From the NCBI GenBank assembly GCA_903828455.1, contig CAIKMJ010000066.1, positions 1 through 64,000 of the forward strand: a stretch of DNA of 64,000 bases, in the 5' to 3' direction. This document shows, in pieces, positions 1 to 8,314 of this stretch (the first letter of the stretch is position 1; every line of letters begins with the position of its first letter). The DNA is from an uncultured Acidobacteriia bacterium (GTDB lineage Bacteria > Acidobacteriota > Terriglobia > Bryobacterales > Bryobacteraceae). The position numbers and the translations under genes were made by a program. Below the pieces are notes generated by a model. That model searched no databases. It saw nothing but the letters and a program-made list of their open reading frames with translations, and was not told where the DNA came from.

Positions 1-596
1 CCGAACGACCAGATATCGGCGCGCTTGTCGACTGGTTTGCCGCGCGCTTGTTCCGGCGGCATGTAGGCGGCGGTGCCGAGGATCACGCCCATCTGCGTGG
101 GCATCTGCATCAGCGTGGGCGAATCGCTGGTGACCTGCGTTTCGCCGAAGACCGATTTGGCGAGGCCGAAGTCGAGAACTTTGACGGAGCCATCGGGGCG
201 GATCTTGACGTTGCCTGGCTTGAGATCGCGGTGGACGATGCCTTTTTCGTGTGCGGCTTCGAGGGCGTCGGCGATCTGGCGGGCGATGGCGAGGGCGTCG
301 GTTAGTGGGATCGGGCCTTCGAGGATGCGGTCGGCGAGGGTGGGGCCGTCGATCAACTCCATCACGAGGTAGTTGGGGCCGACGTCGTAGAGGGTGCAGA
401 TGTTGGAGTGATTGAGTGCGGCGATGGAGCGGGCTTCCTTTTCGAAGCGGTCGCTGAACTGGTCGGCGGAGACTTTGATGGCTACGTCGCGGCCGAGACG
501 CGGGTCACGCGCGCGCCAGACTTCGCCCATGCCGCCTTTGCCGATGGAGGCCAGGATCTCGTAGGGGCCGAGTTTTTCGCCGGGGGAGAGTGGCAT
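1..596 (-). CDS. Serine/threonine protein kinase, N-terminal catalytic part (cut by window edge)
   Basis: Reading the minus strand from the ATG at 596 gives a Hanks-type kinase: MPLSPGEKLGPYEIL, then the glycine loop IGKGGMGEVWRARD, the catalytic loop HRDLKPGN, the metal-binding DFG (LDFGLAK) and the activation-segment end with PPEQARGKPVDKRADIW. It phosphorylates Ser/Thr residues of unknown partner proteins. Such kinases are numerous in Acidobacteria and usually carry C-terminal TPR, WD40 or PD40 sensor regions behind a membrane helix. That part lies left of the window, so the sensor type cannot be told. About 198 residues are visible. The start is set by the kinase N-terminus, which begins only a few residues before the glycine-loop region, as is usual. 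Confidence 0.93.
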   Translation of the reverse strand, partial: MPLSPGEKLGPYEILASIGKGGMGEVWRARDPRLGRDVAIKVSADQFSDRFEKEARSIAALNHSNICTLYDVGPNYLVMELIDGPTLADRILEGPIPLTDALAIARQIADALEAAHEKGIVHRDLKPGNVKIRPDGSVKVLDFGLAKSVFGETQVTSDSPTLMQMPTQMGVILGTAAYMPPEQARGKPVDKRADIWSF

Positions 597-722
597 CGCG
601 GTGAGTCAGTCCAGTCTATCGAAATCGGAAGGAACGCGGGGCGCTGTTTTGCTGTTTTGCTGTTTCGCTGTTACGGCCGGGCGGGCGCTTCAGCGGAGGA
701 TCGCGCTAACTTAAATTCCAGA

Positions 723-1295
723 ATGCAGAAGAGAATTTGTGTGTTTTGCGGGTCGAGCGCGGGGAACCGGCCGGAGTATGCGGCGGCGGCGCGGGGGATG
801 GCGCGGCATCTGGCGGCGAGCGGGATCGGTATTGTGTACGGCGGCGGGCGAACGGGGCTGATGGGGGCGCTGGCGGATGCGGCGCTCGAGGCGGGCGGCG
901 ACGTGATCGGGGTGATGCCGAAGGCGCTTGTGGAAAAAGAAGTGGCGCACACGGGGCTGGGCGACCTGCGGGTGGTGGATTCGATGCACACGCGCAAGGC
1001 GCTGATGGCGGAGCTGGCCGATGGGTTCATTGCAATGCCGGGCGGCTACGGGACGCTGGAAGAGTTCTGCGAGGTGCTGACGTGGACGCAGCTCGGGCTG
1101 CAGCGCAAGGCGTGCGGGCTGCTCAATGTGAATGGGTATTTCGACGGCCTGCTGGCGTTTTTCGACCACGCGGTGGCGGAGCGGTTCGTGAAGCCGGTTT
1201 GCCGCGAGATGGTGATTGCGGGGAGCGAGCCGGCGGAGCTGGTGGCGCGGCTGCTGGCGTATGAAGTGCCGGCGGTGCGGAAGTGGGACAGCTGA
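723..1295 (+). CDS. LOG family protein, cytokinin riboside 5'-monophosphate phosphoribohydrolase-like
   Basis: The 190-aa product starts MQKRICVFCGSSAG and carries the family signature PGGYGTLEE (the GGxGTxxE motif) near residue 103, with a Rossmann-like YGGGRTGLMG segment near residue 38. LOG enzymes release ribose 5-phosphate from nucleoside 5'-monophosphates, and many bacterial members act as AMP or pyrimidine nucleotide nucleosidases. The length matches the family. An open frame continues upstream to 408, but it is antisense to the kinase gene; the ATG at 723 starts exactly at the conserved core, so it was chosen. Its substrate in this organism is not known. Confidence 0.92.
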   Translation: MQKRICVFCGSSAGNRPEYAAAARGMARHLAASGIGIVYGGGRTGLMGALADAALEAGGDVIGVMPKALVEKEVAHTGLGDLRVVDSMHTRKALMAELADGFIAMPGGYGTLEEFCEVLTWTQLGLQRKACGLLNVNGYFDGLLAFFDHAVAERFVKPVCREMVIAGSEPAELVARLLAYEVPAVRKWDS

Positions 1296-1308
1296 AGGGG
1301 GATTCTGG

Positions 1309-1896
1309 TCAGCCGATTTCCACGAGAGCGGCCAGTTGTTCGGCGCAGATCGGCCAGCCCTGGTGGAAGCCCCTGGCTTCGTGTGCCTCGCGGTCGGCAA
1401 GGGTCCAGTGGCGGATGCGGGCGGTGTAGTCGGTGCGGCCGTCGTCGAGATCGCCGAAGGTGAGTTCGACGATCATGAAGGGTTTTTCGGAAGGCTCCCA
1501 GGCGGTGACGAAGGCGTCGGTAAAGACGAGGCGCTGATTGGGGACGACTTCAAGATAGACGCCGCGGCCGGGGAATTCGGCACCGTCCGGGGCGCGCATG
1601 ACGATGAGGGTGGAGCCGCCGGGGCGGACGTCGGTTTCGACGACGGGAGTGGAGAACGGGGCGGGGGCGAACCACTGGCGGAGCAGTTCGGGGCGGGTCC
1701 AGGCGTCGAAGACTTTTTGCGGCGGGGCGTGGATGATGCGGCGCAGGATGAGGTCGCGGCCTTCGGCGGTGGTGGTGGTTTTCGGGGCGGTCAGGGGGGG
1801 CTCGCTATTCCGTTGGGATGAGGATTTCGGTGACGAGGTCGGCTTCCTGGGTGGTCTTGGGGTCGTTGGGGTAGTTTTCAATGGCCCAGTCGTCAC
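1309..1896 (-). CDS. SRPBCC / AHSA1-like domain protein
   Basis: From about residue 46 the sequence matches the START-like fold of the Activator of Hsp90 ATPase homologue 1 family: RDLILRRIIHAPPQKVFDAW, then RQWFAPAPF, and the C-terminal WPICAEQLAALVE. These proteins form a helix-grip pocket for hydrophobic ligands; the ligand here is unknown. The N-terminal 40 residues are Thr/Pro-rich and lie antisense-like within the end of the upstream GyrI-like gene, so the true start is probably later. No clear ATG is present between, so a GTG at 1896, a TTG at 1881 or a CTG at about 1794 are the candidates. It follows the GyrI-like gene and may be in the same transcription unit. Confidence 0.8.
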   Translation of the reverse strand: MTTGPLKTTPTTPRPPRKPTSSPKSSSQRNSEPPLTAPKTTTTAEGRDLILRRIIHAPPQKVFDAWTRPELLRQWFAPAPFSTPVVETDVRPGGSTLIVMRAPDGAEFPGRGVYLEVVPNQRLVFTDAFVTAWEPSEKPFMIVELTFGDLDDGRTDYTARIRHWTLADREAHEARGFHQGWPICAEQLAALVEIG

Positions 1897-2260
1897 GCAG
1901 GGGGAGTTTGGTGGTGGAGGCGATTTGCCAGACGCGGCCGGAGGCGAAGGGCAGGTTGGCGTAGGAGCCGGTCATGACGAAGCGGCTGTAGCGGCCGCCG
2001 GGGAAGCACTCGTATTCGAGACCTTCGGGCAGGTTGACGGGGGCTTCGGCGATGGAGAAGCCGGCGCGATAGGTGCTGGTGGCGGTGCGGTAGAGGCTCA
2101 TGCCGCGCGTGATGCGGTTGTGGGCGGCGATGGCGGGGAGCAGGGCGGAGACGGCTTGCCAGGCTTCGGGGGCGGTTTGCATGAAGGGCCCGGTGCGCTG
2201 GATGAAGACGTAGTGGGTTTCGGGCCAGTCGATGAGTTCGGGGGTTTCGATGAGGGTCAT
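1805..2260 (-). CDS. GyrI-like (AraC effector-binding type) small-molecule-binding protein
   Basis: The 151-aa product MTLIETPELIDWPETHYV... has the length and pattern of the stand-alone GyrI-like / AraC effector-binding fold (SHS2 module duplicated): a YVFIQRTGPF start, a central SLYR strand, an EYECFPGGRYSRFVMTGSY middle and a C-terminal region listing acidic and aromatic residues. Members bind small hydrophobic molecules or act as hydrolases. The ATG at 2260 overlaps the stop of the upstream symporter gene by four bases, so the two are probably translationally coupled. Whether the protein senses a substrate of the symporter is conjecture. Confidence 0.75.
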   Translation of the reverse strand: MTLIETPELIDWPETHYVFIQRTGPFMQTAPEAWQAVSALLPAIAAHNRITRGMSLYRTATSTYRAGFSIAEAPVNLPEGLEYECFPGGRYSRFVMTGSYANLPFASGRVWQIASTTKLPLRDDWAIENYPNDPKTTQEADLVTEILIPTE

Positions 2261-3702
2261 GGGGTCTCCGCTGGTTGGCAGGCGGTTCGGGGAAGCACGA
2301 ACGAAGCCAATATGGCGATTGTAAACGTCACGGAGGCGCCGATCAGGACCCACCAGGTGAAGGGGATTTTGGTGGCGAATTTCACCCAGGCCATGACGGC
2401 TGCTCCGGCGACCACACCGGCAATGGCGGCATTTTCGCCGGGCTTCTTTGTGAGCACTCCGAGCAGAAAGACGCCGAGGAGAATGCCGAGCGTGACGGAG
2501 GCGATGGAGAGGCCGGATTCGAGCACGCTGCCCCACTGGCTGGCGAGCGTGGCGATGGCGGCAAGGACGGCGCCCCAGAAGACGGTGGAGAGGCGGGAGA
2601 CGCGGAGGTAGTGGGCGGGCGCGTGGCGGCCGCGGGTGAGGGGCTGGTAGAAGTCGACGACGGTGGCGGAGGCGAGCGAGTTGAGCGCGGCGGAGAGGTT
2701 GGCCATGGCGGCGGCGAGGATGGCGGCCATGGCGAGTCCGGCGATGCCGACAGGGAGCGATTCCCAGATGAAGGTGGGGTAGAGGCGGTCGAGCTGCGCT
2801 TTGGCGACAGGAGCGCCGGAGCGGAGCGTCCAGAGAAGAACGCCGATTGTGAGGAAGAGGGAGAACTGGATAAAGATGACGAGCCAGCTGGAGAGGAGGG
2901 CGAGGCGGGCCTGGCGCTCGGATTTGGCGGCGAGGAGGCGCTGGACGACGAGTTGATCGGTACCGTGGCTGGCGGTGGTGAGGAAGCAGCCGCCGATGAG
3001 GCCGGCCCAGAAAGTATACGGGGCGGTCCAGGACCAGTGGAAGTCGAAGAGCTGGAATTTGCCGGCGGCGGAGGCGGCGTCGAGGACATGGGGCCAGCCG
3101 CCGGGTATTTTAGCGAGGAGGACGAAGAAGCTGATGGCGGCGCCGAGGACGTACATGGCCATCTGGATGACGTCGGTCCAGATGACGGCGGTGAGGCCGC
3201 CTTCGAAGGTATAGAAGAGGGTGAGGGCGACGATGACGAGGATGGAGGCGAGGCCTCCGGTGTGGAGAATGATGGAAACCACAATGGAGATGGCGAAGAC
3301 GCGGACACCTTCGGCGAGCGAGCGGGTGATGAGAAAGATTCCGGAGGTGACTTTGCGGATGCGGGGGCCGAAGCGGCGCTGCATCAGTTCGTAGGCGGTG
3401 AAGAGCTGGCCTTCGAAGTAGCGGGGCAGAAAGATGGTGGAGATGACGAGGCGGGCGAGCAGGTAGCCAAAGATCACCTGAAGAAAGACATAGCTGCCGG
3501 CGTAGGCGAGCGGCGGGGTTCCGATGATGGTGAGGGTGCTGGTTTCGGCGGAGACGATGGAGAGGGCGATGGCCCACCACGGGGCGGTGCGGCCGCCGAG
3601 GAAGTAATCTTTCAGCGACTTCTGGCGCTGGCGGAAACTGGCGCCGAACCAGGTGACGGCGGCGAGGTAGGCGAGGATGACGGCCAGATCGAAGAAGCGC
3701 AC
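2257..3702 (-). CDS. Sodium:solute symporter (SSS family)
   Basis: The 481-aa integral membrane protein begins MRFFDLAVILAYLAAVTWFG and has the hallmark N-terminal pattern of the SSS family: a first helix, then KDYFLGGRTAPWWAIALSIVSAETS, a GYLLARLVISTIFLPRYF segment and a fifth-helix region ending FYTFEGGLTAVIWTDVIQM. About 13 hydrophobic segments are readable, as expected. It should import an organic solute with sodium; the substrate (sugar, proline, sialic acid and others are known in the family) cannot be told. The downstream GyrI-like gene overlaps its stop by 4 bp. Confidence 0.93.
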   Translation of the reverse strand: MRFFDLAVILAYLAAVTWFGASFRQRQKSLKDYFLGGRTAPWWAIALSIVSAETSTLTIIGTPPLAYAGSYVFLQVIFGYLLARLVISTIFLPRYFEGQLFTAYELMQRRFGPRIRKVTSGIFLITRSLAEGVRVFAISIVVSIILHTGGLASILVIVALTLFYTFEGGLTAVIWTDVIQMAMYVLGAAISFFVLLAKIPGGWPHVLDAASAAGKFQLFDFHWSWTAPYTFWAGLIGGCFLTTASHGTDQLVVQRLLAAKSERQARLALLSSWLVIFIQFSLFLTIGVLLWTLRSGAPVAKAQLDRLYPTFIWESLPVGIAGLAMAAILAAAMANLSAALNSLASATVVDFYQPLTRGRHAPAHYLRVSRLSTVFWGAVLAAIATLASQWGSVLESGLSIASVTLGILLGVFLLGVLTKKPGENAAIAGVVAGAAVMAWVKFATKIPFTWWVLIGASVTFTIAILASFVLPRTACQPAETP

Positions 3703-3893
3703 TGGGTTCTGAGGGATTGTAACAATGAGTGGATTCCGGGTGGCGCCGACATTGGTTGCAAAGCGCGTGAATTTGGACTAACCTCAAGCAATTCCGGCCT
3801 TGTGGGCAGTACCGGGAGACCCGGCGACAGGGTTAGTGGAGGAGAGGGAAACAAAGCAACGAGTTCCCGAGTCTACTTGTGCATGGCGAAGCA

Positions 3894-3923
3894 TTGCCTG
3901 GGCACGCGGAATTTGGGTATACT
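3894..3923 (+). promoter_or_regulatory. Predicted sigma-70-type promoter of the secreted TPR-like gene
   Basis: A TTGCCT box (3894-3899) and a TATACT box (3918-3923) are separated by 18 bases, and the -10 box is preceded by GGG. The site lies about 90 bases before the GTG start at 4014 in a 311-base gap with no other gene. Seen in sequence; no transcription data. Confidence 0.5.
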
Positions 3924-4013
3924 CCGCTTTGTCCCTTTTTGATTTGTAAAGGTTTCTTGAGCAGGACAGAGAGCAGTTTTCATTACGGGAATTCTGGCGG
4001 GAGGCAACGTAAA

Positions 4014-5276
4014 GTGTTTAATCGTTTGTGCAAACTAACAGGTGGGCTGATGGCGCTGGGCTTCCTTGGCGCCGGTCTCTGGGCACAGGCCCCGGCCGCG
4101 AAGGCGCCGGCGGTGAAAGACCAGGGCGAGTACGACATTTATACGGCCGCCACGAAGGAGACGGATCCCGCCAAAAAGCTGGACCTGCTGAAGCAGTGGG
4201 AGCAGAAGTATCCGGATTCGGACTTCAAGGGCAACCGCACGCTGATGCAGGCGACGGCGTATCAGCAGATCGCGATGACTGCCTATGGCAAGCCGGCGAC
4301 GGATACGGCTGTGATCGACGCGGGCAATAAAGCGGCGAAGACGCTGATCGACGGGCTGGACACGTTCTTTTCGGCAGAGACCAAGCCGGCGGGTGCGACG
4401 GACGAGCAGTGGGCGGGGGCGCGGAAGCAGATCGAACTGCAGGCCAATACGGTTTACGCGTACACGCTGATGACGAAGAAGGATTATGCGGCTGCGGAAC
4501 CGGCGTTCAAGAAGCTGCTGCAGCTGGATCCGGAGATGGCGCAGGCCTCCTACTGGCTGGGTTCGGTAATTCTGGCCGGGCGCAAGGTGGAGCGGATGCC
4601 GGAAGCGATTTTCGACTTCGCGCGCGCGACGGTGGTGACGGGCAACGAAGCGCTGCCGGCTGCGGGCAAGAAGGCCGCTGAAGACTATCTCACGAAGGTG
4701 TACTCGGGCTATCACGGCGATGCCAAGGGCCTCGACGACGTGAAGAAGGCGGCGGCGGCCTCGCCCGTGATGCCGGCCGACTTCACGATCAAGAGCATTG
4801 TGGACATCCAGAAAGAAGAAGAGGCCAATGGCGCGAAGTTTGCGGCGGAGCATCCGGATCTGGCCTTCTGGAATACGGTTCGCGATGCGCTGAAGGCCGA
4901 TGGCGGCGACCAGTACTTTGCCACGATTAAGGGTGCGGGGATTCCGCCGGCCGAGTCGGCAGGCTTCAAGATGTTCCCGGCCAAGGTGGTGGCGCAGAAC
5001 TCGCCGAAGGAACTGCTGGTGGCGGTGGAGAATCCGGCGGGCGATGCGACGCTGCAGTTCGACGACGCGCTCAAGGGGACCATCGAACAGGGCACGGTGA
5101 TTAAGTTCAAGGGTGTGCTGGATGCATATGCGAAGGATCCGTACATGCTGACGTTCACGGGCCTCGGCAAGGACGACGTGGAAGGGCTGCCGGCCACGGC
5201 GTTCGCCGCAACTCCGGCGAAGAAACCGGCGGCGCCGGCTCCGAAGAAGGCTGCTCCGGCGGCGAAGAAGCAGTAA
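4014..5276 (+). CDS. Secreted TPR-like hypothetical protein
   Basis: A GTG at 4014, preceded by a strong GGGAGG ribosome site, gives a 420-aa protein with a signal peptide (positive start, hydrophobic stretch LMALGFLGAGLWA, cleavage near AQA). The middle holds helical repeats that read like TPR units, for example AYQQIAMTAYGK, KKDYAAAEPAFKKLLQLDPE and ASYWLGSVILAG. The last 20 residues are Ala/Pro/Lys-rich, which is typical of low-complexity envelope tails. It probably acts in the periplasm as a scaffold. An upstream extension to 3879 is in frame but would put the signal sequence internally. A terminator follows the gene. Confidence 0.85.
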   Translation: MFNRLCKLTGGLMALGFLGAGLWAQAPAAKAPAVKDQGEYDIYTAATKETDPAKKLDLLKQWEQKYPDSDFKGNRTLMQATAYQQIAMTAYGKPATDTAVIDAGNKAAKTLIDGLDTFFSAETKPAGATDEQWAGARKQIELQANTVYAYTLMTKKDYAAAEPAFKKLLQLDPEMAQASYWLGSVILAGRKVERMPEAIFDFARATVVTGNEALPAAGKKAAEDYLTKVYSGYHGDAKGLDDVKKAAAASPVMPADFTIKSIVDIQKEEEANGAKFAAEHPDLAFWNTVRDALKADGGDQYFATIKGAGIPPAESAGFKMFPAKVVAQNSPKELLVAVENPAGDATLQFDDALKGTIEQGTVIKFKGVLDAYAKDPYMLTFTGLGKDDVEGLPATAFAATPAKKPAAPAPKKAAPAAKKQ

Positions 5277-5298
5277 GAGCGCAGGCGGTTGTCATCAG

Positions 5299-5341
5299 CG
5301 CGCCCGGTGGCCGGAATGGCCATGCGGGCGCGTTTTGTTTT
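5299..5341 (+). terminator. Rho-independent terminator
   Basis: An 8-bp stem (CGCGCCCG at 5299-5306 with CGGGCGCG at 5325-5332), with an inner GGCC/GGCC pairing, is followed by TTTTGTTTT. It lies 22 bases after the stop of the secreted TPR-like gene and before the fmdB-like gene. Confidence 0.8.
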
Positions 5342-5368
5342 GGCGGTTGTTAAGATACAAGTGCAGTT

Positions 5369-5722
5369 ATGCCTTTGTACGAATACCGGTGCCACGGCTG
5401 TGGCAAGACCATCGAAGTGTTGCAGAAGTTTTCCGATGAGCCGCTGAAGACGCACGAAGACTGCGGCGGAGAGCTGGAGCGGCTGATTTCGGCGTCGGCG
5501 TTCCACCTGAAGGGGTCGGGCTGGTACGTGACCGACTACGGGAAGTCGGGCGCGGCGGGCGCGGCGGAGAAGAAGAGCGCGGAGAGCGGGAAGAAGGCCG
5601 AGACGGCGTCCGGAGACGGCAGCAGTGCGTCGACGGCACCGGCGGCGGCATCGGCTCCCGCGGCATCCGAGAGCAAGACGGAGTCGAAGCCGGCGGCCAC
5701 GGAATCGAAACCGGCGGCGTAG
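5369..5722 (+). CDS. FmdB family zinc-ribbon protein
   Basis: The 117-aa product begins with the family signature MPLYEYRCHGCGKTIEVLQ and continues with DEPLKTHEDCGGELERLIS. FmdB-type proteins are small regulators or assembly factors with a single zinc ribbon. The second half of the ribbon normally reads CPxCGG; here it is HEDCGG, so a His replaces the usual third Cys. The residues after about 60 form an Ala/Lys/Glu/Ser-rich tail (AAEKKSAESGKKAE...) with no fold evident. A promoter is likely in the 30 bases after the terminator. Confidence 0.88.
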   Translation: MPLYEYRCHGCGKTIEVLQKFSDEPLKTHEDCGGELERLISASAFHLKGSGWYVTDYGKSGAAGAAEKKSAESGKKAETASGDGSSASTAPAAASAPAASESKTESKPAATESKPAA

Positions 5723-5741
5723 GGTTCGCGAAGGAAGATTC

Positions 5742-6263
5742 GTGGAAAGCGGCCGGATCGTCGTCGTCGATTACGACGAGAGCTGGCCGCGGCGCTTCGA
5801 TAGTGAAGCGGAGCAGATCCGGGCGGCGCTGGGCGATCGGGTGCTGCTGCTGGAGCATGCGGGATCGACCGCGGTTCCGGGGCTCGCGGCGAAGCCGGTG
5901 ATCGATATCGTGCTGGCGGTGGCGGATTCGGCGAATGAGGCGGGCTACGGCGAGGCGCTGAAGCACGCCGGCTACCGGCTGCTCATCCGCGAGCCGGAAT
6001 GGTTCGGGCACCGGATGTTCAAAGGGCCGGGCGAGGATGTCAATCTGCACGTATTCACAAATGGATGTGCGGAAGTCGGCAGGATGCTCGCATTCCGCGA
6101 CTGGCTGCGGAGGAATGGGAGCGACCGCGCGCTGTACGAACAGACCAAGCGCACGCTGGCGCGGCGGGAGTTCAAAAATACTCAGGAGTACGCCGACGCG
6201 AAGGGGGCGGTGGTGGAAGAGATTCTGACGCGGGCTTTCCGGGCGGCGGATCAGCAGCCCTGA
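5742..6263 (+). CDS. GrpB family nucleotidyltransferase-fold protein (UPF0157)
   Basis: The GTG at 5742, with an AAGGAAG ribosome site just before it, opens a 173-aa protein. It reads VVVDYDESWPRRFDSEAEQI, LLLEHAGSTAVPGLAAKPVIDIVLAV and, later, VNLHVF, which are the GrpB hallmarks; the GST...KPVIDI part is the nucleotidyltransferase core with paired acidic residues. Some members are fused to dephospho-CoA kinase, but the biochemical role is unsettled. The start chosen is supported by spacing; the frame also runs upstream inside the fmdB tail, which is a shadow. The 3' end overlaps the next, convergent gene by 13 bases. Confidence 0.9.
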   Translation: MESGRIVVVDYDESWPRRFDSEAEQIRAALGDRVLLLEHAGSTAVPGLAAKPVIDIVLAVADSANEAGYGEALKHAGYRLLIREPEWFGHRMFKGPGEDVNLHVFTNGCAEVGRMLAFRDWLRRNGSDRALYEQTKRTLARREFKNTQEYADAKGAVVEEILTRAFRAADQQP

Positions 6264-6469
6264 CGGGCGGCCCAGCGGAGATAGCGGCGGAGTTCCTGGC
6301 GGTGTTTCCAGCAGAAGGAGAAGAACTGTTCGCGCGTGATGTCTTCGGCGTGCAGGCCGGACCACGTCTCAATGCGCCAGCGCAGGTAGGGGCTGGCCCA
6401 GGGACGCAGGCGGTAGCCTTTGGCGAGGCGCCAGGCCATCTGCAGTTCACCAAGCATGCGGCAGTTCAC
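6251..6469 (-). CDS. Small conserved-type hypothetical protein
   Basis: A 72-aa basic, aromatic protein: MAWRLAKGYRLRPWASPYL, then RWRIETWSGLHAEDITREQF and KHRQELRRYLRWAARQG. I believe similar short proteins (LRLAWRL-KGYRLRPW-SPYLRWR pattern) occur next to varied genes in Acidobacteria, but no function is known to me. The start may be the ATG at 6457 (MLGELQM) rather than 6469. The pattern of Trp, Arg and Tyr is unlike a random frame. It is convergent with grpB and upstream of nothing obvious. Confidence 0.6.
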   Translation of the reverse strand: MNCRMLGELQMAWRLAKGYRLRPWASPYLRWRIETWSGLHAEDITREQFFSFCWKHRQELRRYLRWAARQGC

Positions 6470-6481
6470 CGGGCATGAGAA

Positions 6482-7444
6482 TCAGGACTTCTTCGCGGGC
6501 TGGCGGGCGTAGTAGCCGCTGCGGGTGCGGGCGACGGGGTTGCCGGGCGCTTTGACGGTGACCTTGATCTGGCGGAAAGTGCCGTCGAGCGCGGCGTTGG
6601 TGGGGGTGTAGGCGATCGAATACTGGTTGCGGATGTCGTGCGCGACCTGGTGGGCGATCTTATCGACCTCGGAAACATCCTTCGGATAGAAGACCTGGCC
6701 GCCGGTGCTTTCGGTGAGCAGATTGAGGGCGCGCTGGGCTTTTTTGGCTTCGGCGCGGTCTTCTTCGGTGAGGAGGCCGATGGCGTAGATGAGAACGTCG
6801 TCTTCCTGCGCGAGGCGGACGAGGGCTTCGAGCGAGCGTTCGCTGGCGTTATCGTTGCCGTCGGTGACGACGAGGATGACTTTCTTGTCGCGCTTGGCTT
6901 TGGCCTTCAGGTGATCGATGGAGGCCCAGATGGCGTCGCGCATGGCGGTGCCGCCGCGCGAATCGATTTTGGTGAGGCCCTGTTCGAGGACTTTGATGTC
7001 GCTGGTGAAGTCGGCATCCATGTAGTAGGCGTCGTTGAAGTTGACGATGAAGGCTTCGTCCTGGGGGTTGGAATCCTTGACGAGGGCGAGGGCGGCGGAT
7101 TCGACAGCCTGGCGCTTTTCGCGCATGCTGCCGCTGTTATCGATGATGAGGCCGAGCGAGACGGGGACGTCTTCGCGGCGGAAGACCTTGATCTGCTGGA
7201 GGACGTTGTTTTCGTAAACCTGGAAGGCGGTTTGCGGCAGGTTGGTGACGAGGTGGCCGGCCTTGTCGGAGACGGTGATGTTGAGCGGGACGAGGCGGGT
7301 TTCCGAGGAGAAGATGGCGTCGCCTTCGTCTGGCTGAGGAGCGGGGGCCTGCGGAGCTGTGGCCTGCTGAGCAAACATCAGGAGCGGGGCGAGGCAGAGC
7401 GCGGCGCCCGCGCGCAGGGCTGTGGGCAGGGAGTTAGCTCTCAC
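6482..7444 (-). CDS. Secreted VWA-domain protein, acidobacterial VWFA-related type
   Basis: The 320-aa product has a signal peptide (hydrophobic segment ALCLAPLLMFAQQA, residues about 14-27), a beta-rich domain with LVPLNITVSDKAGHLVTNL and AFQVYENN, and a VWA domain with the metal-ion-dependent adhesion motif DNSGSM near residue 100. Downstream are GGTAMRDAIWA and VVTDGNDNAS. The C-terminus has RNQYSIAYTPTNAALDGTFR and RSGYYA, typical of the VWFA-related acidobacterial family. It probably works in the periplasm or on the outer membrane in metal-dependent protein binding. A second member lies at 8401-9414. Confidence 0.92.
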   Translation of the reverse strand: MRANSLPTALRAGAALCLAPLLMFAQQATAPQAPAPQPDEGDAIFSSETRLVPLNITVSDKAGHLVTNLPQTAFQVYENNVLQQIKVFRREDVPVSLGLIIDNSGSMREKRQAVESAALALVKDSNPQDEAFIVNFNDAYYMDADFTSDIKVLEQGLTKIDSRGGTAMRDAIWASIDHLKAKAKRDKKVILVVTDGNDNASERSLEALVRLAQEDDVLIYAIGLLTEEDRAEAKKAQRALNLLTESTGGQVFYPKDVSEVDKIAHQVAHDIRNQYSIAYTPTNAALDGTFRQIKVTVKAPGNPVARTRSGYYARQPAKKS

Positions 7445-7502
7445 AATTTCATTATTGCGTATCGGGGTGTGGGGGATGGGGTGTTGCCGACGGTACGTCG
7501 AC

Positions 7503-8009
7503 TTATGTGTCCCCGTCCGTCTTCGGCATTCGGACCGGCTTCGGCGTTCCGAGAAGGTGATTGAGTACGTCCTCGGAAATATGGAAATTTGTTTTGCGCA
7601 ATCGGGCTACGGCAAGGGCCAGGTCGACAAGCCCTTCGTTCGCGGCCGCCCGCAGGATTCCCAGCGTGCCTGTACAGGGGAGTTTCCGTCGCCTGGCCTC
7701 GCGCCGCCCGAGCATTTCATCGATGACGATCTGGTCGGCATGCAGCTCTTCCGCCAGCAGAATGGCATCGCGTTCACCGGCGTCGAGGAAGGAGAGGAGC
7801 GGATCGGCGTTTCCGCGGGGGGCCTTCGTCTCGAGCCACGCCGGCGGGTGCACCATCCAGACGCGCACAGGTTCGGGGGCGCCGGTGCTCCCCAGTTCGT
7901 GGCGCACGGATGGCGGTATCAGGACGCGCCCGTACAGCGCGCGGAGCAGATCGATTTCGCCGATCAGAATGAGGTAGTTAATCGGGCTCGTGTCGGCAAT
8001 GACGATCAT
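7503..8009 (-). CDS. PIN-fold toxin (DUF3368 type)
   Basis: The 168-aa product starts MIVIADTSPINYLILIGEIDLL, which fits the first acidic position of a PIN nuclease, with further acidic residues at LDAGERDAILLAEEL and the last one around VIDEMLGRREAR. DUF3368 proteins are the toxin half of UPF0175/DUF3368 toxin-antitoxin pairs and are expected to be RNases. Its ATG overlaps the stop of the upstream antitoxin gene by four bases, which supports a two-gene operon. The target RNA is unknown. Confidence 0.85.
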   Translation of the reverse strand: MIVIADTSPINYLILIGEIDLLRALYGRVLIPPSVRHELGSTGAPEPVRVWMVHPPAWLETKAPRGNADPLLSFLDAGERDAILLAEELHADQIVIDEMLGRREARRRKLPCTGTLGILRAAANEGLVDLALAVARLRKTNFHISEDVLNHLLGTPKPVRMPKTDGDT

Positions 8010-8314
8010 TCGCCGGGAAGAGCATTGTGGGTGCGGGCATCGCCGCGAGCGCGTCGCGCAACATCCTGTGCGACCGCAGCATCCTGTTCCAGATCTTCCA
8101 CCGTGTAGTGGAGGAAGGCGCCGTGCTCTTTAAGGAACCCATGAACCTGGAGTCTCGATTCGAATCCCAGCAGCCGCCGCACCTGTTCCTCGGAAAGTCT
8201 GCCGGAGCGGTAGCCTTCGATCGCGATACTCTGCGCGGCAGCGCGGGCCAGGTCCTGGCCGCCTGCGACCATGGCCTGCGCGATGTCTTCGGGCAACTCG
8301 ACATGGACCTGCAT
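8006..8314 (-). CDS. UPF0175 family antitoxin
   Basis: The 102-aa product begins MQVHVELPEDIAQAM, contains IEGYRSGRLSEEQVRRLLG and ends in an acidic, Ala/Arg-rich tail. The middle part is the UPF0175 pattern, in which a helix-turn-helix-like fold binds DNA and the tail neutralises the PIN partner. The gene is first in the pair and likely autoregulated, but no palindrome near its start was recognised. Confidence 0.85.
   Translation of the reverse strand: MQVHVELPEDIAQAMVAGGQDLARAAAQSIAIEGYRSGRLSEEQVRRLLGFESRLQVHGFLKEHGAFLHYTVEDLEQDAAVAQDVARRARGDARTHNALPGE

Noticed and set aside
408-722. N-terminal extension of the LOG protein
   Set aside because: It lies over the antisense kinase gene; the family core starts at the ATG at 723.
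2275-3942. 555-aa Gly/Glu-rich frame antisense to the symporter gene
   Set aside because: Composition is the mirror of a membrane protein in high-GC DNA; the symporter is clearly real.
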